Below, piece by piece: positions 1 through 11,172 of a DNA stretch of 64,000 nt. The notes below the pieces were generated by a model, which was not told where the DNA came from, did not search any database, and worked only from the letters and a program-made list of their open reading frames with translations. The stretch lies in contig CM062820.1 in the NCBI GenBank assembly GCA_031772625.1, positions 91,042,421 through 91,106,420 of the forward strand, read 5' to 3'. Position 1 is the stretch's first letter; every line of letters starts with the position of its first letter. A program made the translations under genes and the position numbers. The stretch comes from Pinus tabuliformis (Eukaryota; Streptophyta; Pinopsida; Pinales; Pinaceae).

Positions 1-410
1 CATTTCTTATCTGTCGTTCCATTTCCTGTCATTTGCGTTATTGTTACTTTGGTGTGAAGAACGATCTAAGACTGTAGTGGGCATTGACATTTACTGTCTG
101 GCCCCCAGATCAACGATCTGTTCCCTGATTTCCTTTGGCCCCATCAGTTTACAAAGGGATGAGTTACTGCTACTGAACCCTTGACTGATAAATTGCTTAG
201 TTTTCTGAATGCATGGTTTAGTCTTTAAAAGTAGTTTGCTATAAACAAGCATCCATTTACTCTTGTATTTTTTAGCACTATACTACTAGCATTACTCTGG
301 CAAATGATAGCCTCAGACTGAGACACTCTTTGAAATAACAAAATGTTCCTGGATTGACAAATTAATGTGAGGTAATTAGAGGTGAAAGAGATCCTTTTTA
401 CAGCTCGACA
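1..410 (+). repeat. El-1 5' LTR (last 410 bp only)
   Basis: Gap-free match to 12481-12890. It ends in CTCGACA, followed three bases later by the primer site. About 817 bp of this LTR lie before the window, judging from the complete 3' copy. Confidence 0.92.
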
Positions 411-413
411 TTT

Positions 414-430
414 TGGCGTCGTTGCCGGGG
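414..430 (+). other. El-1 primer-binding site, tRNA-Asp type
   Basis: TGGCGTCGTTGCCGGGG starts three bases after the LTR end. It differs at one of 17 positions from the complement of the 3' end of plant tRNA-Asp as I know it, the usual Athila primer. Confidence 0.85.
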
Positions 431-613
431 AAAGAGTGTAGCCATTTGTTTCTTTTCGGAGTAGTGTAACATCCTGCTAGGGAAGAATTGGGTTTTAAAA
501 ATGGAAGGTAAGAACCTACGTGTGGAGCACGTAACAGCCCTACTCCTCTGCCTGCTTTCCTGCAGTTTTGTCATTGTTTTGTTTGGGTAGAACCTAGCAG
601 TTGATTTGTGTGC
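431..613 (+). promoter_or_regulatory. El-1 leader with splice-donor-like site at 508
   Basis: This is untranslated leader between primer site and gag. It holds GAAG|GTAAGAACCTACG with the GT at 508-509, a near-consensus 5' splice site. The same string GGTAAGAACCT occurs twice in the leader of El-4. An acceptor-like site precedes the downstream ORF (8771), so a spliced subgenomic RNA is plausible; this is inference. Confidence 0.55.
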
Positions 614-2162
614 ATGACTAATCTGAAAAAGCCAAAAAATAATTCCAAACCTCTACCCAAGCCAGAAAAAGCTAAGGGGCTGATGACCCTTGGTCGATCA
701 ACCTTTATAAACGAAATTTTTAAGAAAGCAGACTCTCAGCCTTCAGTGGGACCCAGAAAAGTTATTTCCAGACAGCCTACTAGTTCCCTTCAGGCCACAG
801 GATCACCATTTGTAACCTTTGCTGAGGTGCATAGTCAAACTGAAGAGCGGGATTTTCAAGAAATTGAAAATTCTACTCTAGAACTATTGCAAGAAGGGAA
901 TTTTAGCAATCTTTGTGAAGGAAGAGAAGAGACAGGGGAAATTGAGGAACCAAGGTCTCCTCTTGGGACAACTCAGCCATTGAACAGCCCAGATAAGGGA
1001 AGTGCTGCAAAGATCATTTTTGAAGAAACCCAATCTCCTCAGACATTAGGCACTCTCATTATCCCAGATAAAGGAAGCGTTATTAAAACCATTACTGTTA
1101 AAGCCATTCCCTCTCAACCTAGGAATACCCTCCTAGATATCCCAGAAGTTTATTGGCATATATTTGACCCAATGACCCAAAACCAGTCGAACACCCAAAC
1201 CTATACATTGCAATACCCCATAGTGGATACTGTAGCGAATGCACCTATGAAATCAATTCCTCTTCAGCATATCCCTACATTCCATGGTCTTACATCAGAG
1301 GATCCACATGCATTCCTATTTGAATTCGATGTGCTGTGTAGGGGATATGATTACACCACCAACCCCCAGAAACTGAAATTATTTCCCTATACATTAAAAG
1401 GGGCTGCTTTAAGATGGTTTATGGGATTAGGTGGTGGATTTATAAATAACTGGGATCAAATGAAAGAATCTTTTTTTTTAAAATATCAAGACTATTGCAG
1501 GTCTAGAGAACTAAAAGACGAAATATTACAGATGGTAGCTAGACCAAATGAAACATTAGAGGAGTATGTGGAACGTTTTCAGTATAATCTTCAAAATCTC
1601 CTTATGCATCCCTACCTTTACCTGATAATGTGTTAAAAACAGCATTAATTAAGGGTATGAAGGAACAATGGATTGAAACATTAAACAGTACGGGGAAAGG
1701 AGATATTTATCAGGAAAATTTTGCTGACATTATTGATTTATGTATCAGGAGCTCGAGAGGCAGCACAAGACTAAAACCAGCAGAACATGATCTGTTTGTA
1801 GGAGATAATAAAATTTCGCAGAAGGAGTAACGCGTGCAGAAATTGGAAATTTATTGGAAAATTTTAAAACTGATATACTAGGGACACTAACAACACAACT
1901 TGATATTATGCAGGCCAAACAAAAGCAGGTGGAGGTAGAACAGAATTTGGCAATCTTCTGTCCTCGATGCAGGAAGAAACATAGCCATAAGGAGTGTCCA
2001 CTTGATGCAGTCCAAATTTGCGCCATTTTCACAAAAGACCACCTTACGGAAAGTTGTCCCTCACTTCCCGGATTAAAAGCAGTATACAAGGAAGCAGAAG
2101 AAGAGCCAGAATCGGTGTATCTGCTCAATCAGTGCCGTCAGTGGTAGCCACGACAGTCTGGT
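614..2162 (+). pseudogene. El-1 gag (capsid/nucleocapsid), frameshifted
   Basis: This would encode the structural Gag protein that packages element RNA. The first ATG is at 614. The Retrotrans_gag core is at about 1380-1600, with ALRWFMGLGGG and FFLKYQDYC. Frames change near 1610 and again near 1835. The last part (1854-2147) holds a zinc-knuckle-like CPRCRKKHSHKEC (CX2CX3HX4C) and a second Cys/His cluster, then a TAG at 2145. Gag of El-4 lines up throughout, including NLGK-type and AEIGNL stretches, which fixes the shifts as damage. A long N-terminal stretch rich in Lys, Pro and Ser precedes the core. The copy cannot make full-length Gag. Confidence 0.85.
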
Positions 2163-3818
2163 ATGTTTTCGGACCCAACTTCTTCTTTTCAGTCTCCACA
2201 GTATAATGCTCAACAATATAATATGTGGCAAAATCAACCCCCCTTTCCAAATTGGTCACCACAGTCATTTCCTTCATCAGCCCGGTGGCCAAATCAAGCA
2301 AGCCAATCTAATTGGCCGAATTTTCCCTATGCCCCACCATATTGGCAAAGTAACGCATACCCAGCACAATGGACCCCTCCTACTTCACAAAGTCCAGCTT
2401 GGCAAACAAACTGGCAAAGACTGATGCATCAGCCAGTAGGAACCATTCGACTCCCTCAACCTACACTGCCAGCCTTACAACAAAACCCCCGGTCTAACCT
2501 GAGACCGCAACTCCCAGCCCAACCCAACCCTAACCCAAATAATAGACCGGTCCAATCTGTCCAAATAATAGAAACACCAGAAATAGGAGCCAGTCTGAAG
2601 GAGTGTAATGATCTTCAGCTAAGATCAAGGCGTATTATTGGAACCGAGGGAGACAAGAAAGTTCATTTTGAAAATCAGTTACCTAGAGAACAACTGTCAC
2701 AAGAAGAGGATGTGAACAAACAAAAAACTCATAATCAGGCAACCACATCCTCTCCCTTGTTCCCAGAACAACTAATCATACCTCGACCTACACAATATCC
2801 TGATTTTGACATTCTGGGAGAATTACAAAATTTGTACATAAAAATTCCATTCCTCCAAGCCATTCAAGACATCTCGATATATGCAAAGACTATCAAAGAT
2901 TTGTGTGTAAAGAAACCAAGGAGGAATATAGTAAACAATCCAAGAGTCCAAGTAGTTGGCACTCTATCTAACTTGTTATCAACAAAAGAAACACCCATTA
3001 AATACGAAGACCCAGGAAATTCAATAGTAATCGTACAAATTTATGGTCAAACCTTCCCCAATGCCTTAGTTGATCTAGGAGCTGCAATCAATATCTTAAC
3101 AACTACTACTTGCCAAAAGCTAGGCATTACATCTGTAGAACCCACCTCTACCTTACTAGAACTGGCTGACCGATCTGTGGTTAGGCCAGAGGGCACACTA
3201 CATGATGTCATGGTATCTGTTGACTCTTGGGAATATCCGACCGATTTTCTGATAATAAATCCCAAAAACCGACTTGATGGACACCCATTGATTTTAGGTA
3301 GACCTTGGCTTGCAACTGCCGATGCTTATATTGGCTGCCGACAAGGCAATATGACCATAACCAGAGGAGCGAATATCAAGAACTTAGCTTTATATCCTCC
3401 AGCACAGCCAAGTGTCACAATAATGAAAACTAATAGGCACCCTGTATCATACCTTACTGATAACATTAGATCTCCATTAACTATACAAGAGGCACTTGAT
3501 TTTAAAGACCAAACAGAAGACGATGCCATTAATAATTTTATTAGTCAAACTGAACTCAGATCCCGCACACAATGTCACATGATAGAGGCAGCATTCGATA
3601 ACGAATTAGAAGAAGATCCTCTTAAAGATACACATGATCAAACAATACCTGTTACCTCTGTTGCAAATAGTAAAGTTGTGGAAATTGAACCGGGAAAAAC
3701 CTTAAACATTAATGCCAACCTCACCTCCGAACAAGAAACGAAGCTCATCCATTTATTGAGGAAATATAAAGAAGAATTTGCATGGGACTACCCTGCTATG
3801 AAAGGAATTGATCCCTAA
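2163..3818 (+). pseudogene. El-1 gag tail and aspartic protease
   Basis: This 551-codon open stretch is in frame with both the gag end and pol, split from them only by stops (2145 TAG, 3816 TAA). Its first third is a Gln/Pro/Trp/Asn-rich linker. The retropepsin domain is at about residues 280-420, with active-site ALVDLGAAINIL (D304-L-G) and the flap/C-terminal HPLILGRPWL. DLGA in place of DTGA or DSGA is normal in Athila-type proteases and recurs in El-4, so I do not read it as a mutation. The protease would process Gag-Pol. The C-terminal segment leading to AWDYPAMKGIDP connects to RT; the TAA replaces a sense codon in El-4. Confidence 0.85.
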
Positions 3819-6452
3819 TTATGTACACACCACATTTGCATAGAAAAAGATGCGAGACCTGTTCGCCAGCCTCAAAGGAGACTTAATCCTCATGTAAAAG
3901 ATGTGGTAAAAGATGAACTTCAAAAACTTTTAGATATCAATTTCATCTATCCTATATCCGATAGTAAATGGGTCTCTCCCCTTGTGGTGGTACCAAAAAA
4001 GAATGTGAAATGGAGAATTTGTGTGGACTACAGAGAACTAAATAAAGCAACACAAAAAGACCAATTCCCTCTCCCATTCATCGATCAAGTATTAGACACT
4101 TTGGCAGGAAGGAAATTCTTTTCCTTCCTAGATGGCTTCAGCGGATATAATCAGATCCAGATTGCCCCTGAAGACCAAGACAAAACCACTTTTACTTGTC
4201 CTTGGGGAACATTTGCCTACAGAGTTCCACCTTTTGGCTTATGCAACATTCCTGCCACATTCCAAAGGGCTATCCTCAGCATTTTTGCAGACTTAATAAA
4301 TGAAGGACTTGAAGTATACATGGATGACTTTACACCGTACGGAGACGATTTCAATCCAGCATTGGACACACTGGAAAAAGTCCTACAATGCTGCATTGCT
4401 ACCAGGCTTTGTTTAAGCCATGAAAAATGCTATATGATGATGACTGAAGGACTTATTCTAGGACACTATATTTCAGCAGCTGGCATTCAGGTAGACCCAG
4501 CCAAAATCCAAATAATTTTGCTTATTCCCACTCCTACCACTCAAATGGAGGTACGCAATTTTCTTGGATTTTCTGGTTATTATAGGAGGTTTATAGAACA
4601 TTTTTCGCATATTGTTGCACCTCTGTATGCACTAACAAGTAATGTTGATTTTCTTTGGACAGAAAAATGTGAACGTGCTTTCCAGGATCTAAAGAAGCTT
4701 GTGTCCACAGCCCCAGTCCTTCGAGGACCAAATTGGGATTTTCCATTTCAGATATCATCAGATGCCTCAGATACAGCCATTGGAGCAGTCCTTGGGCAGG
4801 AAGAGGATAAAAAACCATATGCAATTTATTATATTAGCAAAAATTTATCCCCTGTTGAATTAAATTACACTATTACTGAAAAAGAATTTCTAGCTATAAT
4901 ACATGCTGTCAATAAGTTCAGACATTACATTATTGTATATCCTGTTATCTTGTATACAGATCATTCTGCCATAAAATATTTAGCAAACAAGCCTATCACA
5001 AATGGAAGAATAACTAGATGGCTGATTTTATTGCAAGAATTTGATATTACAATCAAGGATCGACCTGGAAAAGAAAATCCTGTAGCCGATTTTCTTTCAC
5101 GAATGCCAAAGCCAATCAATGCAGCAGCAGTTGAAGATCAATTTCCAGATGAGCATTTGTTTGTTGTTGTTGTTAAAACGCCCTGGTATGTTGATGTTGC
5201 CAATTACCTAACAGTAGGTAAACTACCGAAACATCTAACCCCTAATGAGCGGAAACAGATTGTTCAGCGGAGTGCTCGATTCTCTTGGGTTGGAGGCTAC
5301 CTGTTCCACACAGGGGCAGATATGCATATCAGAAGATGCATTTGGGAGGATGAAATCTTTGACATTTTAAAAGCCTGCCATGATGGACCATGTGGCGGAC
5401 ATTTCGCCGATCGCAGAACTGGACATAAGGTGCTGCAAACAGGGTATTATTGGCCTACAATTTTCAAAGATGCAAAGAAATTCGTCCAAGCTTGTGACAG
5501 TTGCCAGAGAGCAGGACGCCCTGGTCAGTCCGATGAGATGCCCCTGAACCCACAGCTAGTCATTGAACCATTCGAATGATGGGCCCTTGATTTCGTTGGA
5601 CCAATTAACCCACCCTCGAACCAAAAAACATATATTTTGGTGGCAACAGAATATGTCACCAAATGGGTTGAAGTAGAGGCATTGTCGAGAGCTACAGAGG
5701 ATTCTGTCATATAGTTCTTGTTCCATATATTTGTGCGCTACGGCCTTCCAAGAGATATAATTACGGATGGTGGACCACAGTTTGCTAGGAACAAAATAGC
5801 TGCAACACTCAAAAACTATCATGTCCAGCATAAAATCACTACTCCGTACCACCCACAGGCAAATGGTCAGGTAGAAAGCAGCAATAAAATAATAGAAGCA
5901 ATCCTAACAAAAACCATTGCGTCACATAGACGTGATTGGGCTGCCAGACTACCAGAAGCACTGTGGACTTACAGAACAACATGGAGAAGTACCACCGGTT
6001 ACTCACCTTATCAATTAGTGTTCGGAAAACAACCCATCTTCCCCACAGAATTCGAAATCCAAACATTGCGAACAACACAGGAAGTTGGCTTAGATCTAAC
6101 TGAGGCACAGATTAATCGATTACAGTAGATCAATGATCTGGATGAAATCAAGCTCTATGCACTCCAAAACACTACACTGATCCAACAGTAACGAGCTAAA
6201 TGGCATGATGCTCTCATTAAAATTAAAGTCTTCCACGAAGGAGACTGGGCACTTTTGTATGATTCCAGGTTTCAGGACTTTCCCGAGAAACTTCAGACTC
6301 GTTGGTTGGGACCATACGAAATCCAGAAGATACATGACAATGGTACTCTTACTCTAATCACTATTGACGGTTCTGGATATGCCTTCAAGGCAAATGGCCA
6401 CCGAATTCGACTTTATCGCAAACCACTCACTCGGGAGTCCTTCTGCCAGTAG
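3819..6452 (+). pseudogene. El-1 pol: reverse transcriptase, RNase H, integrase
   Basis: One reading frame runs through the region, broken by TGA at 5577 (a Trp position), TAG at 5712, TAG at 6126 and TAA at 6189. RT is at about 3950-4450, with WRICVDYREL, DGFSGYNQI, PFGLCN and catalytic YMDD at 4317-4328. RNase H is at about 4750-5110, starting SSDASDTAIGAVL with TEKEFLAI. Integrase has an HHCC zinc site at about 5375-5520 (ACHDG, CDSCQRAG), the DDE core from 5580 (DFVGPI, TDGGPQF, GQVESSNK) and a GPY-type C-terminus (RWLGPYEI) near 6300. No archaeal-type second RNase H was found, unlike El-2 and El-7. Sequence type is Athila-like. Confidence 0.9.
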
Positions 6453-6604
6453 CTACGCCAAGACTCTGATATGGAAATTTTGGGGGAGGGAGAGAAGTCT
6501 TCCTCACCTGTGATTCATTACGTGATTTATCTCCTTTCACACTTTGTACATAATTTCTTTGTTTTGTTGTTACTTTTCTAGCAGCAACAATTTTATTATT
6601 TTCT
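6453..6604 (+). other. Spacer with purine tract after El-1 pol
   Basis: A G/A tract, TTTTGGGGGAGGGAGAGAAG, lies at about 6478-6497 right after the pol stop. It resembles a polypurine tract but no LTR follows, so it may be an internal (central) PPT or a relic. The rest is T-rich without coding signal. Confidence 0.4.
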
Positions 6605-7210
6605 GTTGTTCCTTTTCTCAAAGGGACAACATTTTCATTTTGTTGTTCCTTTTTCAAAAGAACAGCACCTTTTGGATTAGCCGTTCATTTTGCTTTAACT
6701 TTGCTGTTCTTTTTTTTACCTTGTGCTTTTGCTGTTCCTTTTCCAAAGGAACAGCACTTTTGATTTTTGTTGTTCCTTTTCCAAAGGAACGGCATTTGTG
6801 TTTTCTGTTGTTCCTTTTCCAAAGGAACAACATTTTCGATTTTTGCTGTTCCTTTTCCAAAGGAACGGCATTTGTGTGTTCTGTTGTTCCTTTTCCAAAG
6901 GAACAGCATTTTCAATTTTTGTTGTTCCTTTACAAAGGAACGACATTTGTGCTTTTTGCTGTTCCTTTTCCAAAGGAACGGCATTTGTGTTTTTTGTTGT
7001 TCCTTTTCCAAAGGAACAACATTTTCGATTTTTGATGTTCCTTTTCCAAAGGAACGGCATTTGTGTGTTTTGTTGTTCCTTTTCCAAAGGAACAACATTT
7101 TCGATTTTTGTTGTTCCTTTTCCAAAGGAACGACATTTGTGCTTTTTGTTGTTCCTTTTCCAAAGGAACGGCATTTGTGTTTTCTGTTGTTCCTTTTCCA
7201 AAGGAACAGC
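6605..7210 (+). repeat. El-1 array of 13 palindromes at a 38-bp period
   Basis: Thirteen 25-nt inverted repeats start at 6731, 6769, 6807, 6845, 6883, 6921 (24 nt), 6958, 6996, 7034, 7072, 7110, 7148 and 7186. That is 38 bp apart, with one 37-bp step. Each has the form GTTGTTCCTTT, loop TCC, AAAGGAACAAC (11-bp arms). Two degenerate members lie at 6605 and near 6643. Spacers of 13 nt are of two T-rich kinds (ATTTTCGATTTTT and ATTTGTGTTTTCT) that mostly alternate, giving a 76-bp higher unit. Because units lack stops, several frames on both strands stay open; those ORFs are repeat artefacts. In RNA the array would fold into a row of short hairpins. Function unknown. Confidence 0.93.
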
Positions 7211-7786
7211 GTTTTTGATTTTTTGTTGTTCTTTTTCACCACTTGTATTCTTTTGCTCTTCCTTTTTGAAACAACAACATCTTCATATTCCTTTTACTTA
7301 TGCTTGCTCCCCTTACTGTTCTAAATTAAGGATGCCTACTGTTCATGTTCTTTCAAGTTTTTTTGAACATAGTTATGCACTTATGCAATGGATACAAAAT
7401 GACAACATACTGAAATCAGTAAATTATAAAATTGCTATTTTTATAAGAAATTGCTCTGAATTGGTAAGAGGAAAAAGGGAAGGACACACTTACCCATTAT
7501 CTTTTGCTATCATTGTTCCACTAATTCTGCTCTCATTGGTTATCTTGATCATGTTGGTTCCTTTTAAGATTTTCACAATTCTCTTTGATTATTATTCAGG
7601 AATAAGAGCAAAGGGTTTACATGTTCCTATTGAGATGTTAAGACTTCTTCCACCATTCCTACTCTTAAGGAGCGTTGAACCACCCTTTGTGTATAAATGG
7701 GAAAGTACTTTATGAAAAAGAAAGAAAAAAGAGTGAAAAATGATGTTTTAATGACTTGGTTATATAAGTTGTCAAATGTAGGATAG
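7211..7786 (+). other. Noncoding spacer after the palindrome array
   Basis: T-rich DNA with scattered stops. I see no domain or structure in it beyond the last decayed array-like motif (GTTGTTC at about 7225). Confidence 0.5.
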
Positions 7787-8130
7787 GGGGTCTCATCAAG
7801 AGCCAGCCTACCATGATCATGAGGAAGAAAGTGAAGTGGCATTCCCACTATGGCCACCACACCAAGGATGTGGTCCAAAAGGTATATCAAATTAAGAACC
7901 CTTGGAACAGGAGGTCTCATCACAAGCCGGCCTGCCCACCTTTCACTCCTTCCTCGTGAATGGCATTATGGCTAACTGGTCACCAATCCAGCATAATGGC
8001 CTACATTTTGACATCACACAACATTTCCTAAGCATACACAGAGGATCATGGTTCCATGGGTGAAATAAACAACTCTGCCAAGGTTATGGACACCTGTCAG
8101 CAGCAAAGCACTGTTAATGGTATTGAAGTC
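7787..8130 (+). other. Conserved noncoding block shared with El-7
   Basis: GGTCTCATCAAGAGCCAGCC at 7789-7808 is followed by CATGATCATGA, and a second version, GGTCTCATCACAAGCCGGCC, is at 7913-7932. Between them is TGGCATT...TGGCCACCACACCAAG (about 7838-7865), and at about 8085-8110 GTTATGGACACCTGTCAGCAGC. The same words in the same order occur in El-7 at 56135-56510, although the two elements belong to different lineages. In both, the block sits between integrase and the extra ORF. No protein reading is conserved, so a role in RNA structure, splicing or packaging is more likely than coding. Confidence 0.65.
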
Positions 8131-8784
8131 ACATTACTTACACCAATAGGTAATTATCAGCACCCTTCTGTTTCTTATACCTTAGTAATAAATCACATAA
8201 GAAGAATGTATGTTATTTCCTGAACCATAAAATGCATGTAAATCTATCATCACCAATCATGATAGAAAAGTTGACAATGACCGCATGAGACTTTGTATGC
8301 ACGGCAGTTGTCCTATGTTCCCAGCCTCGCATCATATCACAGTAGTCTCTCACTTATTGAGCGATCCGACCTTGCACCTCGATTTCGGTAACCTGCTACT
8401 TTTGTAAACATGGCATATTGCCATACGCTGTTCCTTTATGACTCTGTTCCAGGGCAGATCGGCACGCCGCTCCTTTATTTGATGGCCGGGATGGCCTATC
8501 ACATTGCGGGGGGGGAGGTTAACCTCATCATTCCCTGGATTACGTGTCAGACCACTATTCGGGAAATTGCGTACTTGGGAATAGCACGGCTCAACGGTAT
8601 ACTATTTTTTATTTTTGCATGGCTTGTTGTTCCTAAGCCATTTCCATAGTATGCTCTGCGGCATTAGTAAAGCCCTTTAGATTTTGAGCAAGTCCTACGT
8701 CTATTAGTTTCTCTGTGTTTTAACAGCGTGAACAGCTTGCTGTTCCATTGTCAAATTCTGAGATTTTACAGGGAAACCACAAAC
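8131..8784 (+). promoter_or_regulatory. Region upstream of El-1 aORF with splice-acceptor-like sites
   Basis: No convincing gene is seen. A 240-bp open frame at 8410-8649 has hydrophobic content but no match in El-4 and is probably chance. Acceptor-like sites end at 8726 (GTTTTAACAG) and 8771 (GATTTTACAG), the latter 13 bases before the aORF ATG. Together with the leader donor at 508 they could give a spliced mRNA. Several GTTCC words echo the palindrome array. Confidence 0.45.
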
Positions 8785-11172
8785 ATGGGAGGAAGATCGA
8801 TTCGGAGAGAGCCACAGGTGTTGACAGTCTCTGATGTTGCACGGGAAATCCTAGCAAGAGCAGGTTGGTTAACTTATCTCAATCGCTTACAGGAATCTAA
8901 TGAGGTTGTAGCAATATAGTTCTTGCGGAACTTGCAAGGAGATCACTCCACAGTAAGGGGGAGACATTTAGCAGTCACCGATGACATAATCGCAGAGGTC
9001 TCGGGACTGCCAGCCGCTGGACCTGTATGGACGTTAAAGAAGGAGAGATTGCAGAAGATCATAGAAACCTTCCAGGAGGAAGGCCAGACCCTGACAATTA
9101 GAGGAAAGGGGGTTCTACCAGTGGCATTAGGAGAACCGTGGGCGGAATTTGCGAAGACTATTCAGAGCTACATCACCTGTGAAGGCAGGAAAGACGTGGT
9201 AAGACCACGACACCTCAAACTTTTAGCCGTATTACAGAGAATTTCAGAATCCATTGAGAGAAGATGAATTGGCCAAAATTTTGGCCAATATGGGCAAATA
9301 TGGCCAACCTCCCAGCCCACCAGATCTCCATGCCGAAGAAGAACCAAAAGAACACTCTGCTCAGGATAGAAATGCACCTGAAGAATTACATGCCGAGGAG
9401 GTAGAAAAGGAGAGTCAGCCTGTTCATGATGAAAATATGACAGGAGAGAGAAGTGATGCAGAACAGGAACAATCCGTTCCTAGACAGACTACACCAGAAG
9501 AAATTTTGGAATAAGGGGAGACAGAAAAAGAAGTCACCTAAGAAATAATAGAACCAGCTAGGGTTCTTGCCCCTGAGCAACCAGAGCAAAGCAACGAAGA
9601 AGCGCCCCAAAGAGAAAATCAGGGAATTGAACCAGATCATAGTCCAGGCCGCAATAAATAGTCTGTTATTCCTTCTAAGGAAATTGAGGAAATTAAGAGA
9701 TTACGGAAAGAACAGCAAAGACTATTGAATGTAATAGTTCAGCTTCGACAGCAAATCAGGATTTTGAAAACAAGAAAAAGGGTAAAAAGGACTTCGGGGG
9801 GGAGACATGCAACCATTACAACAAAACCTCTCAAGAAAAAGGTTCGAAGGACCAGAGTCCATCTTGTTGTTCAAAACCCTGTCGAAAAGCGGTCTGTTGT
9901 TCCAAATGTTGTTGAGGAGCAGTCTGCTGTTCAAAATCAAAAGGAACAGCATTTGACTGTTACCCATAATGTATTGGCCTGTGACAAAGAAGTACAGACA
10001 GAGGCACAGTCCCCTGAAGGAATGCGAGCCACGAAAAAACGCAATAGGAAGATTCAAGTAAACCTCCCGGTCTCCACTACCATGTGGGATAGTGATTTGA
10101 GGACGGTAACCCTATGAGAGGGTTTGACGCAAGCTCAACAAGCAGCAGAAAAAATCATAGAACAAATGGTTCCTCGAGAAAGGTATGAAGAACTACAGCA
10201 ACAGCTAAGGAACGTCAATCTATCCGAAAGCCAGGCCTTTGAAGGGTGGCGAAGGGAAGAAGAAAAAGTCGCGAAGGTAACTCGTAGGTTAGATATAGTT
10301 ATCAAACAGATGGATACCTTATGCTCTTTGTACAATGACGTCCTAGCATGTAGAGCCCCTGCTAAGAATTATGCCTTGTTTTTAATGGAACGATATTTGA
10401 AATTGAAAATAAAGGTTGTTAAAGCAGGCACCCCTATACAAATTAATACCATCGATGATTTTATAAACTGTTGTAAGCACTACGGGGTAAAGGTTCAAAG
10501 ATTACTGTGTGAGTTTTATTTGCATAACCTTGTGTTAGACCAGGAGACCGAGCAGAACCCCGGCCCTTTTGTTGGGGATATCCAATTACAGGCATTTATT
10601 TCATTTGGGGTTAATCAAATTAAATGGCTTAAAGCCTATAATGCTTTCCAAAGACAAGAAAACGGATTAGACTTGTGGGTAAGAGCTGAGCCTAGGGATC
10701 CAGTACAGTTGTGGAGGGAACATAGGAACCTCATGGGGACTCCAAGTGTAATTGAAGCATTAGGACCCATTCATACAGCAATCAACCGGCAGGGAATAGA
10801 ATATTTTTTCACTATTAAATACCTTGCCATTGATGCGGCTAAATTTCGATACCAGATCTCTAATCCGAATATCCAACTCAGGGAACCATTTAATTATGAA
10901 AATTTTAAGTTAGCCGCCAACCGCTTGCACCTCTATGGCGAAACCATTTTGAGGACAGGGCCATCCTGGTTAGGATATAGATTCCGGAGTCCAATTATTT
11001 GGCACCCTGCACCTGGATACCAACCCCTATACAAGATGCCTGAGGGTCAGATAGGCCATTTTTTTTAACACCTAGTTATGCATCATGGCTGTAGACCCCC
11101 ACACGAGATCCCATCTCCAACTTACTCTCTCACTGCCTTACATGTCAACTACAATGTTTTCGTGAGGGCATG
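8785..11172 (+). pseudogene. El-1 extra 3' ORF (aORF) with CEGR motif
   Basis: Starts at ATGGGAGGA (8785), the same start as in El-4. The N-terminal domain (to about 9265) has SYITCEGRKD, shared with El-4 (KYITCEGRE) and El-8 (HYFTCEGRF). I take it to be the kind of plant transposon-associated domain found in Athila-type elements. Stops lie at 8917, 9512, 9538, 9659 and 10115, and a frame change lies near 9255. There about 50 codons present in El-8 and El-4 seem missing. The middle (9300-9720) is acidic, then comes a basic stretch, V-x-Q-x-P-like repeats (9865-9950) and a coiled coil (10124-10330). The C-terminal domain has PIIWHPAPGYQPLYK; similarity to El-4 continues past the TAA at 11066 to the TGA at 11170. 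Function unknown. Confidence 0.75.

Noticed and set aside
3069-3080. DLG instead of DTG/DSG in the El-1 protease as an inactivating mutation
   Set aside because: El-4 has the same DLGA and Athila-type proteases commonly use it, so it is lineage-typical.
6614-7210. Palindrome array as a CRISPR array
   Set aside because: Spacers are 13 nt and nearly identical, repeats are perfect hairpins, and the context is a plant retrotransposon.
6544-7715. Several long overlapping ORFs on both strands (up to 330 codons)
   Set aside because: They are translations of the 38-bp palindrome array in different frames; the units lack stops. No domain, and open frames occur on both strands of the same repeats.
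8410-8649. 79-codon ORF with hydrophobic stretches before the El-1 aORF, a possible signal or env-like peptide
   Set aside because: No counterpart in El-4, El-6 or El-7 at the same place, and no further domain follows in frame.
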